DNA of 52,568 nucleotides from JASLBX01 sp036374175 (GTDB lineage Bacteria; Actinomycetota; Actinomycetes; Jiangellales; Jiangellaceae). The notes under the pieces were generated by a model. It ran no database searches and had not been told where the DNA came from. It saw nothing but the letters and a program-made list of their open reading frames with translations. The stretch is taken from the NCBI GenBank assembly GCA_036374175.1, contig DASUUH010000067.1:1-52568 (forward strand), written 5' to 3'. Both the position numbers and the translations under genes were made by a program. Every line of letters begins with the position of its first letter. Within the stretch, counting starts at the first letter, position 1. Shown here piece after piece: positions 16,172-23,319 of this stretch.

Positions 16172-16446
16172 TGAGCTGCGGCGAACCGCACGACGTCGAC
16201 TGTTCGGAGATCATCGAGCGGGTCTACCTGTACCTCGACCACGAGATGGGCGACGAGGCAAGCGCGTACGCCACCATCGAGGAGCACCTCGACGAGTGTG
16301 GCCCCTGCTTCGAAAAGGTTGACCTAGAGCGCGCCATCCGTACCATGGTGGCCCGGTCGTGCGGTTGCGAGCACGCACCCGACGAGCTGAAGCAACGGGT
16401 GCTGGCCCGAATCCGGCAGATCCGGGTCCAAGTCACCGAGTACTGA
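16171..16446 (+). CDS. rsrA: Redox-sensing anti-sigma factor RsrA
   Basis: Zinc-binding anti-sigma factor that holds SigR in reducing conditions and releases it on disulfide formation. 91 residues. The ZAS motif His39-xxx-Cys43-xx-Cys46 (EHLDECGPCF) is intact and Cys11 (HDVDCSE) matches the fourth zinc or redox residue. Coupled to sigR by a 1-base overlap. It converges on the bL37 gene 14 bases away. Confidence 0.93.
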   Translation: MSCGEPHDVDCSEIIERVYLYLDHEMGDEASAYATIEEHLDECGPCFEKVDLERAIRTMVARSCGCEHAPDELKQRVLARIRQIRVQVTEY

Positions 16447-16460
16447 GCGGGCCGCCGCGG

Positions 16461-16535
16461 TCAGGCGTTGGGACGCTTGCCGTGGTTGGCGGCCTTACCC
16501 TTGCGGGCCTTGCGCTTGCGGGCTCGCTTTCCCAT
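16461..16535 (-). CDS. Ribosomal protein bL37 (24 residues)
   Basis: A 24-residue, very basic protein that begins MGKRARKRKARKGKAAN and ends with HGKRPNA. This matches bL37, a small 50S protein found in actinobacterial ribosomes by cryo-EM in mycobacteria, with the conserved NHGKRPN end. The strong Shine-Dalgarno AAGGAG lies about 11 bases before the ATG on this strand. Easily missed because of its length. Its location next to sigR/rsrA matches the mycobacterial sigH region (from memory). Confidence 0.85.
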   Translation of the reverse strand: MGKRARKRKARKGKAANHGKRPNA

Positions 16536-16557
16536 GGTCGTGGTGCTCCTTCTCGAC

Positions 16558-17229
16558 TCATACAACAGCGGAGCGCTGCGGCTCCGCCTCAGCGTCCATT
16601 ATCTCATGGTCGTCGCCGTCGTCGTCGAGGAGGTGACGGGACGTCGCGGGCCCGTCACTGTCGTCATGCTCGGCCGGCTGCCCGGTTCCGAATCGGCGGC
16701 CCGGGTCACGGCGACCGGTCAAGCCCATTCCGAGCAGGACGGCGAAGCCGGCCGCGAGCGATACGTCTCCCGGGGTGACGACTTCGGGACGCGGCGGGAA
16801 TGCCACCGGCACCACCTTGCCGAGCCACGGAAGTTTGGTGCTTGATCCCATCGGCTCGTGCTCACCCGTAGCCAGAATGACGGCCGCATCTGCGCCGGCC
16901 CGTGCCGCAGCGTGCTCTGACACCGGCATGCCGCCGTTGCTCAACATCACCACGGCGTTGGCGGCCAGGCCTGCGGCAACTAGGGCGGCGCCGTGGATCG
17001 CCCGGTTGACCCACGCGTAGTACGCGAGAACCCCCCACGACAGCCCGACCAGGACGGGGAGCAGTGGCTCCCACCACCAGCCGCCGAATACCCCCATCGC
17101 ATGCAGTCCGACCGCGGTCACCAGAAGTCGGTTGCGGCGTGGCCGGAGGGTGGCAAGGCGGGCCAGCCCACCTCCTCGGGCGTAACCGGCCACGACTCCC
17201 GCCACGACGGCCAGGAGTACGAGGGTCAT
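16558..17229 (-). CDS. DUF5317 membrane protein
   Basis: 223 residues with about five hydrophobic segments in the first 110 residues, including LNGGMP-type residues (VVMLSNGGMPVSEHAAARAG) typical of DUF5317, and another around 165-180. It ends in an acidic cytosolic tail rich in Asp/His. Function unknown. On the minus strand immediately upstream of bL37 (22 bases), so they may be co-transcribed. ATG start at 17229. Confidence 0.75.
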   Translation of the reverse strand: MTLVLLAVVAGVVAGYARGGGLARLATLRPRRNRLLVTAVGLHAMGVFGGWWWEPLLPVLVGLSWGVLAYYAWVNRAIHGAALVAAGLAANAVVMLSNGGMPVSEHAAARAGADAAVILATGEHEPMGSSTKLPWLGKVVPVAFPPRPEVVTPGDVSLAAGFAVLLGMGLTGRRDPGRRFGTGQPAEHDDSDGPATSRHLLDDDGDDHEIMDAEAEPQRSAVV

Positions 17230-17363
17230 GTCTCTATCGTGATCGGTAAGCCGGGGTCCGGCCCAGCCGCCACGCCACGGATGTCGTGGGTTCCTCGCAT
17301 GGGTATGGCCGGCGCGTGATGGAATGACGATCGCGTGGACCCTGACCCGGAGGAGATGCTCAC

Positions 17364-17579
17364 GTGGCCGAACAGGTTTGTGCCGAGATGGTGGCGAATG
17401 TCCTGTCCTTGTCCGTGGCGGCCGGTGACGTGGTCGAACCCGGTACGACGTTGCTGATACTCGAGTCGATGAAGATGGAGATCCCGGTGCTCTGTGAAGG
17501 CGGTGGCACCGTGGCCGAGGTCAAGGTCGGGCCGGGCGATGTGGTGCAGGAGGGGGACATCCTGGTGGTCCTGTCGTGA
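17364..17579 (+). CDS. Biotin-attachment carrier protein (TB7.3-like)
   Basis: A 71-residue stand-alone biotinyl/lipoyl domain. The ESMKMEIPV motif presents the Lys that is biotinylated (MKM), and the rest is the two-fold barrel (SVAAGDVVEPGTTLLILESM; VGPGDVVQEGDILVVLS). Similar to the mycobacterial biotinylated protein TB7.3 next to sigH. It has no carboxylase domain of its own, so it must serve a separate carboxylase or have another role. GTG start after CGGAGGAGATG. Overlaps the next gene by 4 bases. Confidence 0.88.
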   Translation: MAEQVCAEMVANVLSLSVAAGDVVEPGTTLLILESMKMEIPVLCEGGGTVAEVKVGPGDVVQEGDILVVLS

Positions 17580-17968
17580 GTTCGCCGCGGCCGGGCCTCG
17601 CGGCAGAGCAGTCGCATGTCGTGGGCGAGGCTGATACGGCCGCTGCGGTCGGTTCTGGAGACGTCCCGGTATTGGCTACCCCGCGCCTGCTGGCATGGCT
17701 GGAGGCGGCGTCTGTGGCCGCCCTGGACGGTGTTCTCGCCGATGGCGCCACCAGCGTGGGCACTCGGATAGACCTTGAACACGTCGCTCCGAGCGCGGTA
17801 GGCGTTACGGTGACCGTTCGCGCTGAGATCACCGCTGTCGACGGTCGGTTGGTGCAGTTCACTGTGGTGGCGTTGCACAAGGACGGCAAGATCGCCGCCC
17901 ATGGGCGAATCACCCGGGTTGTCGTCGACCGCGCTCGGTTCCTGGCCCGGTCCACTGGTAATCCGTGA
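17576..17968 (+). CDS. Thioesterase-like hotdog protein
   Basis: 130 residues. The hotdog-fold region HVVGEADTAAAVGSGDVPVL, followed by ATPRLLAWLEAASVAAL, is like the FlK-type acyl-CoA thioesterase family: Thr/Glu in the loop, then VGTRIDLEHVAPSAVG with the catalytic-region His. Starts at GTG inside the stop of the biotin carrier (GTGA). This coupling suggests a shared acyl-CoA or carboxylation step; substrate unknown. Ends 42 bases from a convergent gene, with the palindrome CGTGATCACG across its stop region. Confidence 0.8.
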   Translation: MSSPRPGLAAEQSHVVGEADTAAAVGSGDVPVLATPRLLAWLEAASVAALDGVLADGATSVGTRIDLEHVAPSAVGVTVTVRAEITAVDGRLVQFTVVALHKDGKIAAHGRITRVVVDRARFLARSTGNP

Positions 17969-18009
17969 TCACGTGTCGGGCCGGAGTGGGCGCATCTCGT
18001 CTGTCGTAG

Positions 18010-18876
18010 CTATGGGCACCCGTCCGCGGCTACTGCTGCGACCTCCGTCCCGGTGATCTCGATCGCGGTGACCCCGGCGTTATCCGACTCGTCCCTTTCC
18101 AGCAGTAGACCTAGTGGATCGGCCTCATTCCACAAGCAGTAGACGCCGTCGGCAAGGTCCGCGGGGAGGTCGAGATGCTGATCGTCCAGCCGCTCGGTGT
18201 AGACATCCGCCCAGCCCGGCGTGATGCCTTGGACATTGTCGTGCGAACAGTCGCCGTAATGCTGGTCAGGGCGTGGCTGTACCTCTGCAGCCACCTCGCG
18301 GTTGTCGCGCCAGCAGAAACTGACCTTTTCGGCCTCGGCGACCGGTTGCCCGCTGCCGGCAGCGGTGAGCGCGTACCTCGCTGCCGCGTCGAAATGCCAG
18401 TGGTCGTGCCCGTCGTGATCGAGCATGCAGCCTGCCGGGCGGGAAAGGGTTGTCGTGTCGGTGGATCGCTCGAACCGGCCGTCGCCGTCCGCGTCGAAGT
18501 AGAGCACCTGAGATGCGTGGCGTTGGCCGGCTGGACACGGCAGCAGCCCATCCGGGTCGGTCTCGACCGGACCGCGTCCGGTGTTGGCGATGACAGACGT
18601 GAACCGGAGCCGGCGCTGGCCATCTGCGATCTCGATATGGATGTCTTCGGGCGGCAAGCTTTGCAAGTTCGGCCGCAGAAGCGCAGAGCCGGGAACGGGA
18701 CGCGGATCGGGGTAGGGGCCCGGTTGCGGTCGCTCGGTGGGGCTGCCAACCAGTTTCGCTGGCGGCTGTCCGGGCGGATTGCCGCTGTCAAGTGCTGCGG
18801 TCAACGCAACCGTGCCCGCCAGTACCACCCCGCCGCCGAGGACCGCGGCGAGCGCTCGGCGCGTGATATTCATCAT
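18010..18876 (-). CDS. Lysyl-oxidase-like secreted protein
   Basis: 288 residues from the ATG at 18876 (ATG at 18873 and GTG at 18879 are equally possible). An N-terminal signal or anchor is followed by a Pro-rich linker. The PF01186-like domain has DHDGHDHWHFDAAARYALT, with the copper-type His cluster, KVSFCWRDN, and a C-terminal GVYCLWNEADPLGLLLERDE. In eukaryotes the family oxidises peptidyl-lysine. Bacterial members are secreted and their role is unclear. A Cys-Tyr/Lys quinone precursor cannot be assigned from sequence alone. No clear partner genes. Confidence 0.78.
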   Translation of the reverse strand: MMNITRRALAAVLGGGVVLAGTVALTAALDSGNPPGQPPAKLVGSPTERPQPGPYPDPRPVPGSALLRPNLQSLPPEDIHIEIADGQRRLRFTSVIANTGRGPVETDPDGLLPCPAGQRHASQVLYFDADGDGRFERSTDTTTLSRPAGCMLDHDGHDHWHFDAAARYALTAAGSGQPVAEAEKVSFCWRDNREVAAEVQPRPDQHYGDCSHDNVQGITPGWADVYTERLDDQHLDLPADLADGVYCLWNEADPLGLLLERDESDNAGVTAIEITGTEVAAVAADGCP

Positions 18877-18938
18877 CACCTACAGCGAGTTGGCTACCCG
18901 TTCCATGTTAGGTGGGACGAATCCACGCCGGAGGCTGT

Positions 18939-19472
18939 TCAACTCAGCCGAAACTCATAGACCAACAGATCTACACCGGGGATTGGCGACCAGTCGCGGG
19001 ATGCGTCGCGGCGAAAGCCGAGCCGCTCGTACAGCCGGTGCGCGCGCCCATTGGCGCGTGGCGTGGACAACGCGAGGCCGCGCAAACCGAGCTCACGAGT
19101 GCGATCGAGGCATGCCTCGATCAGTGCCTGCCCCACGCCTGTGCCCTGAGCCCGAGGATCAACGGCGAGCATGCGAAACTCTCCCTCGTCGGCTCGGGCG
19201 ATCTCACGCCAGGAGCTGCCCGTGGGGCAGAAGGCAACTGAACCGAGCACCACATCGTCACCGTCGACCGCGACAAGAAGTTCGGCGTCCGCGGCCCGGG
19301 CGGCGGCATCGCGCAGCAGGGTGACGTATTCGCCATTGGCCATGCCGGCCGCTCGGTACGCGGCGACAGTGATGGAACCAACGGTGGTGAGCTCATGGTG
19401 ACGCACTGGCCTGACTGTGAATCCGGACCCTTTCTCGCTCACGTCAGCGAGCGTATCGCCCGGTTCTGTCAT
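18939..19472 (-). CDS. GNAT family N-acetyltransferase
   Basis: 177 residues. The acetyl-CoA loop VDPRAQGTGVGQALIEACLD matches motif A (RxxGxG), and ANGRAHRLYERLGFRRD is motif B. ATG at 19472; longer in-frame extensions run antisense to the AraC-type gene and are not homologous. Substrate unknown. Divergent from the GlxA-type regulator with a 100-base shared upstream region, so it may be that regulator's target. Confidence 0.83.
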   Translation of the reverse strand: MTEPGDTLADVSEKGSGFTVRPVRHHELTTVGSITVAAYRAAGMANGEYVTLLRDAAARAADAELLVAVDGDDVVLGSVAFCPTGSSWREIARADEGEFRMLAVDPRAQGTGVGQALIEACLDRTRELGLRGLALSTPRANGRAHRLYERLGFRRDASRDWSPIPGVDLLVYEFRLS

Positions 19473-19537
19473 TGATTGGTGGCGTACCGGCCGCCGGCGA
19501 GCACGGCTGACCATGTGGCAGAGCAACCCACATTCGT

Positions 19538-19573
19538 CAGTATCCTGCCACTGGTTGTGGCAGTATCCTGCCA
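19538..19573 (+). promoter_or_regulatory. Direct repeat / dyad at the AraC-type gene start
   Basis: CAGTATCCTGCCA occurs at 19538-19550 and again at 19561-19573, 23 bases apart (about two helical turns). With its preceding bases the second copy is the dyad TGGCAG-TATC-CTGCCA, whose last base is the A of the start codon. The position is well suited to autorepression by the encoded AraC-type protein. Sequence evidence only. Confidence 0.55.
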
Positions 19574-20526
19574 TGCTCCGAAATGTCGCCGTGCTAGCCA
19601 TGGACGGTGTCACGCCCTTCGAGCTCGGCGTGCTGTGCGAGGCGTTCGGCGTCGACCGGTCGAGTGACGGCTTGCCGTCGCTCGACTTCGCAGTGTGCGG
19701 AGTATCGCCAGGGCCCATCGCGACCTCGATGGGGTTCACCGTCACTGTCGAGCACGGGCTTGACCGGCTCGGCGAAGCTGATCTCGTGGCCGTCCCGGCC
19801 ATGCCGCGTGACGGGTTATACGCCGAAGCCGCATTGGAGGCACTTGGGGCCGCCGTCGACCGGGGCGCTCGGGTGCTGTCGGTTTGTTCTGGAGCCTTCG
19901 TTTTGGCCGCGGCCGGTCTGCTGGACGGCCGGCGGTGCACGACGCACTGGCTCTTCGCCGATGAGCTCGCCGCCCGGTACCCGGAGGCGAAGGTGGATCC
20001 CGACGTCCTGTACGTCGACGAGGACCCGATCATCACCAGCGCTGGAACCGCTGCCGGAGTCGACGCCTGCCTGCATATCTGGCGCAAGACCTACGGTGCA
20101 TCCGTGGCGGCCGCCATCGCACGCCGCATGGTCGTGCCTCCACATCGTGACGGCGGGCAGGCGCAGTTTGTCGAGGCGCCGATCCGGCCGGCACACACCC
20201 CGACGATGGCCGGTGTCATCGACTATATGAAGGCCCATCTGGGCGAGGAACTAAGCGTGGATTCGCTGGCCCGGATCGCCAACATGTCGCCGCGGACGTT
20301 CGCGCGGCGCTTTCGGGCGGAAACCGGAGCGACGCCGTACGACTGGCTGGTGGCGCAGCGATTGGCGGCCGCTCAGCGACTGCTCGAAGACGGCAATGAC
20401 ACCATCGACGCGGTGGCGGCCAAGTGCGGGTTCGGCGCAGCAGCCGCGCTCCGGCACCATTTCACCCGCCGGCTGGGCACCACGCCGCAGGCCTACAGGT
20501 CGGCCTTCTGCTCGGTGAACCGCTGA
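19573..20526 (+). CDS. GlxA-family transcriptional regulator (DJ-1/PfpI + AraC HTH)
   Basis: 317 residues. N-terminal DJ-1/PfpI-like domain (residues 1-190, FELGVLCEAFGV near 15; SVCSGAFVLAAAGLLDGRR with the nucleophile-elbow Cys) and C-terminal AraC-type double helix-turn-helix (ANMSPRTFARRFRAETGATP; AAKCGFGAAAALRHHFTRRL). Such proteins sense small metabolites in the N-domain. The ATG at 19573 has no Shine-Dalgarno; the upstream sequence is instead occupied by a repeat. Ends 6 bases from the convergent ALS-like gene. Confidence 0.88.
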   Translation: MLRNVAVLAMDGVTPFELGVLCEAFGVDRSSDGLPSLDFAVCGVSPGPIATSMGFTVTVEHGLDRLGEADLVAVPAMPRDGLYAEAALEALGAAVDRGARVLSVCSGAFVLAAAGLLDGRRCTTHWLFADELAARYPEAKVDPDVLYVDEDPIITSAGTAAGVDACLHIWRKTYGASVAAAIARRMVVPPHRDGGQAQFVEAPIRPAHTPTMAGVIDYMKAHLGEELSVDSLARIANMSPRTFARRFRAETGATPYDWLVAQRLAAAQRLLEDGNDTIDAVAAKCGFGAAAALRHHFTRRLGTTPQAYRSAFCSVNR

Positions 20527-20532
20527 CGTGCG

Positions 20533-22200
20533 CTAGACGCCTGTGGTGGAGCGCGGATATGCGATCTCAGGGTCACATACCACGTTCACCAGGTAGGGGA
20601 CTCCCGCGTCGAAGGCGCGGCGCAGGGCGGGACCGATTTCGTCCGGCCGGGTCACCGCCTCACCAGCGCCGCCGAGGGCACGCACGATGGTGTCGTATCC
20701 GGTCTCGGGCCGCAGGTCGGCCGCAACGTCGTAGCCGTATAGGAACCGCATGGGGTGCTTCTCCAGGCCCCAGCCACCGTTATTGCCGACGATCATGACG
20801 ACCGGTAGCTGGTGCCGCACCAGCGTGTCCACGTCCAGCAGGGAAAGCCCGGCTGCGCCGTCGCCATAGAGCAGAACGACCTGGCTCGACGGGCGGGCGA
20901 TCCGCGCTGCGGCGGCGGCGCCCGCGCCGGCACCGAGGCAGCCGTACGGGCCCGGGTCGAGCCAGCAGCCCGGGCGTCCCGGCTCGATGAACTTGCCCGC
21001 CCATGAGACGAAGTCGCCGCCGTCGCCGATGATGACAGCGTCGTCATCGAGCAGCGGCAGCAGTTCTCCGTAGATCCGGGCCGGATGGATGGGATCACGC
21101 TCGGCGCCCAGCAGCGGAGCGTCCCGCTCCACTGCAGACGACACCACCGCTCGAAGTGTTTCAAGCCACGGCTCGACGGCCGGCCGTCGTAGCTCTTGCT
21201 GCATCGCAGCCAGAACACCGTCGAACACCAGGGTGAGATCACCCGCGGCCGAGCCGGCGAGATCGACATGCTGGGCAAGCTGGCTGGGTGCGTCCGTAAA
21301 GTGCACTACCCGCGCCGGTGGCTGTGACTTTCCGCCGAACACGCCGAAGCCGAGCCGGAAATCCAGCGGTGTGCCCGCAACTAGCACGAGGTCGGCGCTG
21401 TTGAACGCGTGCGACCGCGCGCGGGTTACGAGCAGCCGGTGGCCTCTCGGCAACACGCCGCGTCCCATGCCGTTCGTTATCACCGGCACGCCCGTCTCTT
21501 CGGCAAATCGGACGGCCGCTTCTTCTGCACCGTCGATCCAGACGTCCGACCCCAGGACGAGGACGGGACGTTCGGCGTCGGCCAGCAACGCGGCTACTCG
21601 GATGAGGTCATCCGGATCGGGCGCTATCACCGCGCGCGGTGCGGGTTGAGGAATGGCGATCTCGGCTCGGCTGTACAGTTCATCCATCGGGACGTCGACG
21701 AACACCGGGCCCCGGTGTGACGCCTCGGCGGCTCGCAGCGCCTCGTCCATCACGCGGGCGACCTCGGCGGCGGTGCGTGCGGTGGTCGACAGCTTTGTGA
21801 TGGGCGCCAGGATCGGCGGGTGGTCGAGCTCTTGCAGGGCACCGGTTCCCCACCGAAACTGGGGCGCTCGGCCTCCGACGGTCAGCAGCGGGACACCGTT
21901 GAAGTAGGCCTGCGCGATACCGCTCACGGCGTTGGTGACCCCTGGGCCGGCAGTAACGACCGCCAGGCCGGGGCGGCGGGTCAGCTTCGCGGTCGCTTCA
22001 GCGCCGAACACCGCGGTCTGCTCGTGCCGGACATCGATAAGCCGCATTGGCGGATCGGCCCTGGTGGCGGCGTCGTAGAGCGGGAAGACATGCGCCCCTG
22101 ACAACGTCCACATGGTCTCGATGCCGTGGTTGGCGAACACAGCGCAGGCGTGCTCGCCGGCATGACCCTCCATGAGGTCGTTGCGAAGGGAAGTATCCAC
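20533..22200 (-). CDS. Thiamine-diphosphate enzyme, acetolactate-synthase-like (IlvG type)
   Basis: 555 residues from GTG at 22200; ATG at 22173 (MEGHAGEHACAV) is possible. All three ThDP-enzyme domains are visible: the N-terminal pyrimidine domain with the catalytic Glu60 in DVRHEQTAVFGAEA, the central domain (DAERPVLVLGSDVW), and the C-terminal ThDP/Mg motif GDGAAGLSLLDVD...GNN. It resembles the mycobacterial IlvG branch more than biosynthetic IlvB, and no regulatory subunit gene is adjacent. It might be an acetolactate synthase or another 2-oxoacid decarboxylase or carboligase. Convergent with the GlxA-type regulator. Confidence 0.82.
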   Translation of the reverse strand: MDTSLRNDLMEGHAGEHACAVFANHGIETMWTLSGAHVFPLYDAATRADPPMRLIDVRHEQTAVFGAEATAKLTRRPGLAVVTAGPGVTNAVSGIAQAYFNGVPLLTVGGRAPQFRWGTGALQELDHPPILAPITKLSTTARTAAEVARVMDEALRAAEASHRGPVFVDVPMDELYSRAEIAIPQPAPRAVIAPDPDDLIRVAALLADAERPVLVLGSDVWIDGAEEAAVRFAEETGVPVITNGMGRGVLPRGHRLLVTRARSHAFNSADLVLVAGTPLDFRLGFGVFGGKSQPPARVVHFTDAPSQLAQHVDLAGSAAGDLTLVFDGVLAAMQQELRRPAVEPWLETLRAVVSSAVERDAPLLGAERDPIHPARIYGELLPLLDDDAVIIGDGGDFVSWAGKFIEPGRPGCWLDPGPYGCLGAGAGAAAAARIARPSSQVVLLYGDGAAGLSLLDVDTLVRHQLPVVMIVGNNGGWGLEKHPMRFLYGYDVAADLRPETGYDTIVRALGGAGEAVTRPDEIGPALRRAFDAGVPYLVNVVCDPEIAYPRSTTGV

Positions 22201-22271
22201 CGACTCAGCCTATCGGTTCCTGCGCGTCATCCGCACGGCGTTCGTCCGCGATCCGCCGTAGGTGGGCGGCC

Positions 22272-22347
22272 CAGCAGGCGTGTCGGTGCTGTACCACCCG
22301 CATGCGCCTGGTACGGCACCCGTCGGCCTGCTGAACGTGATCGAACG
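22272..22347. repeat. Degenerate palindromic element (E3)
   Basis: Right arm CTGCTGAACGTGATCGAACG at 22328-22347 matches the right arm of E1/E2 at 19 of 20 bases. The left arm is decayed, but an inner stem persists: CAGCAGGC (22273-22280) pairs with GCCTGCTG (22325-22332), and GGTGCTGTACCA pairs with TGGTACGGCACC with one mismatch. It abuts the stop codon of the minus-strand gene at 22348, the same post-stop placement as the other hairpins. Confidence 0.65.
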
Positions 22348-23253
22348 TCAGTGAGCGCGGGAGGGGGTTGCGGACGGTTGCTGCCGGAAGATGCCGGGTG
22401 CACTCGTGCGCAGCGCGCCCTGCAGGGCGATCAGTAGGTCGGGCCGGCAGGTTGGTGTGGCGCCGGGCGAACCCATGATCTCCTGAGTCGGCGTGCCCGT
22501 GACGCCGAGAAGCAGTTGTAGGTGCAAGGCTCGCGCGTAGCCGACGCAATTCGCCCGCACGGCGTTCTCACGCTCGCCCGGGTTCAATGGGCCGGCCCAT
22601 GCCTTGGCGAGCCGCTCCAGCCAGCTTTCCAGTGCGTCGACGGTGATCAGGTTCCGGTGGAGCATCGACATCGTGGCGTGCGCGAGGCGGTCGCACTCGC
22701 CAGACACCAGGCGGTAATCGGTGTCGGTGAGCAGCCGTTCGGCGATCACGTCGAGCAGGACGTTGAGCTCGTCGCGGTTGAAGTAACGTGACGCCGCGAA
22801 TGCGCCGATCAGGTCAGCGCCGTGGGAGATGGCCTGCACCCACCCCATGCCGGGCTCCCAGCCCCGCAGGTCTCGCTCGCCGAGGAGCCAGGTGACCGAC
22901 CGATCGGCCCAGGTCAGTACCGACATAGCGGGCAACACCTGAACCGCGTTGTCGCGCCGGACGACTCGGGCCAGCGCCATCGCGGACAGCGAGCGTCGCA
23001 GCACACTGGATGTGCCATCCTCACCCAACTCTGCCCGGAGGCCGTGCAGCAGGCCGTCACCGAGCCCAGGGAGCAGATCGTCGTACACGCCCTCGTCGGT
23101 CCACGTGGTCAGGATCGAGCAGGCCGTATCGCGGACGTGCGGATCTTCGTCGCCGAGCATGCTGACAAGTTCGGTCGTTAGGTCATTCAGCGCCGCGCCG
23201 TGCGGAACGCGGTACCCGTCGGCGACGACGCGCTCCCAATAGGACTTCCGCAC
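22348..23253 (-). CDS. DUF2785 domain-containing protein
   Basis: 301 residues, start GTG at 23253 (begins VRKSYWERVVADGYRVP). A helical, HEAT-like repeat appearance (DPHVRDTACSILTTWTDEGV) is followed by the DUF2785 signature WVQAISHGADLIGAFAASRYF and DVIAERLLTD. Function of the family is unknown. Diverges from the PdtaS-type kinase with 66 bases between starts. The stop touches the E3 palindrome. Confidence 0.78.
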   Translation of the reverse strand: MRKSYWERVVADGYRVPHGAALNDLTTELVSMLGDEDPHVRDTACSILTTWTDEGVYDDLLPGLGDGLLHGLRAELGEDGTSSVLRRSLSAMALARVVRRDNAVQVLPAMSVLTWADRSVTWLLGERDLRGWEPGMGWVQAISHGADLIGAFAASRYFNRDELNVLLDVIAERLLTDTDYRLVSGECDRLAHATMSMLHRNLITVDALESWLERLAKAWAGPLNPGERENAVRANCVGYARALHLQLLLGVTGTPTQEIMGSPGATPTCRPDLLIALQGALRTSAPGIFRQQPSATPSRAH

Positions 23254-23319
23254 CGGAGCATCTTCGCATGAGTTCTCATCGCCTTGGGCCCCCCGGGTGG
23301 GTGTCCTAGGCTCATCGCT

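Noticed and set aside
17958..17970. CGTGATCACG at the thioesterase gene end as a ninth hairpin
   Set aside because: It is a perfect 10-base palindrome but has no loop and no extension, so it cannot form a comparable stem.
19473..20087. N-terminal extension of the minus-strand GNAT through the AraC-type gene
   Set aside because: The extra 205 residues are Ser/Pro/Thr-rich antisense translation with no GNAT homology; the ATG at 19472 gives the normal length.
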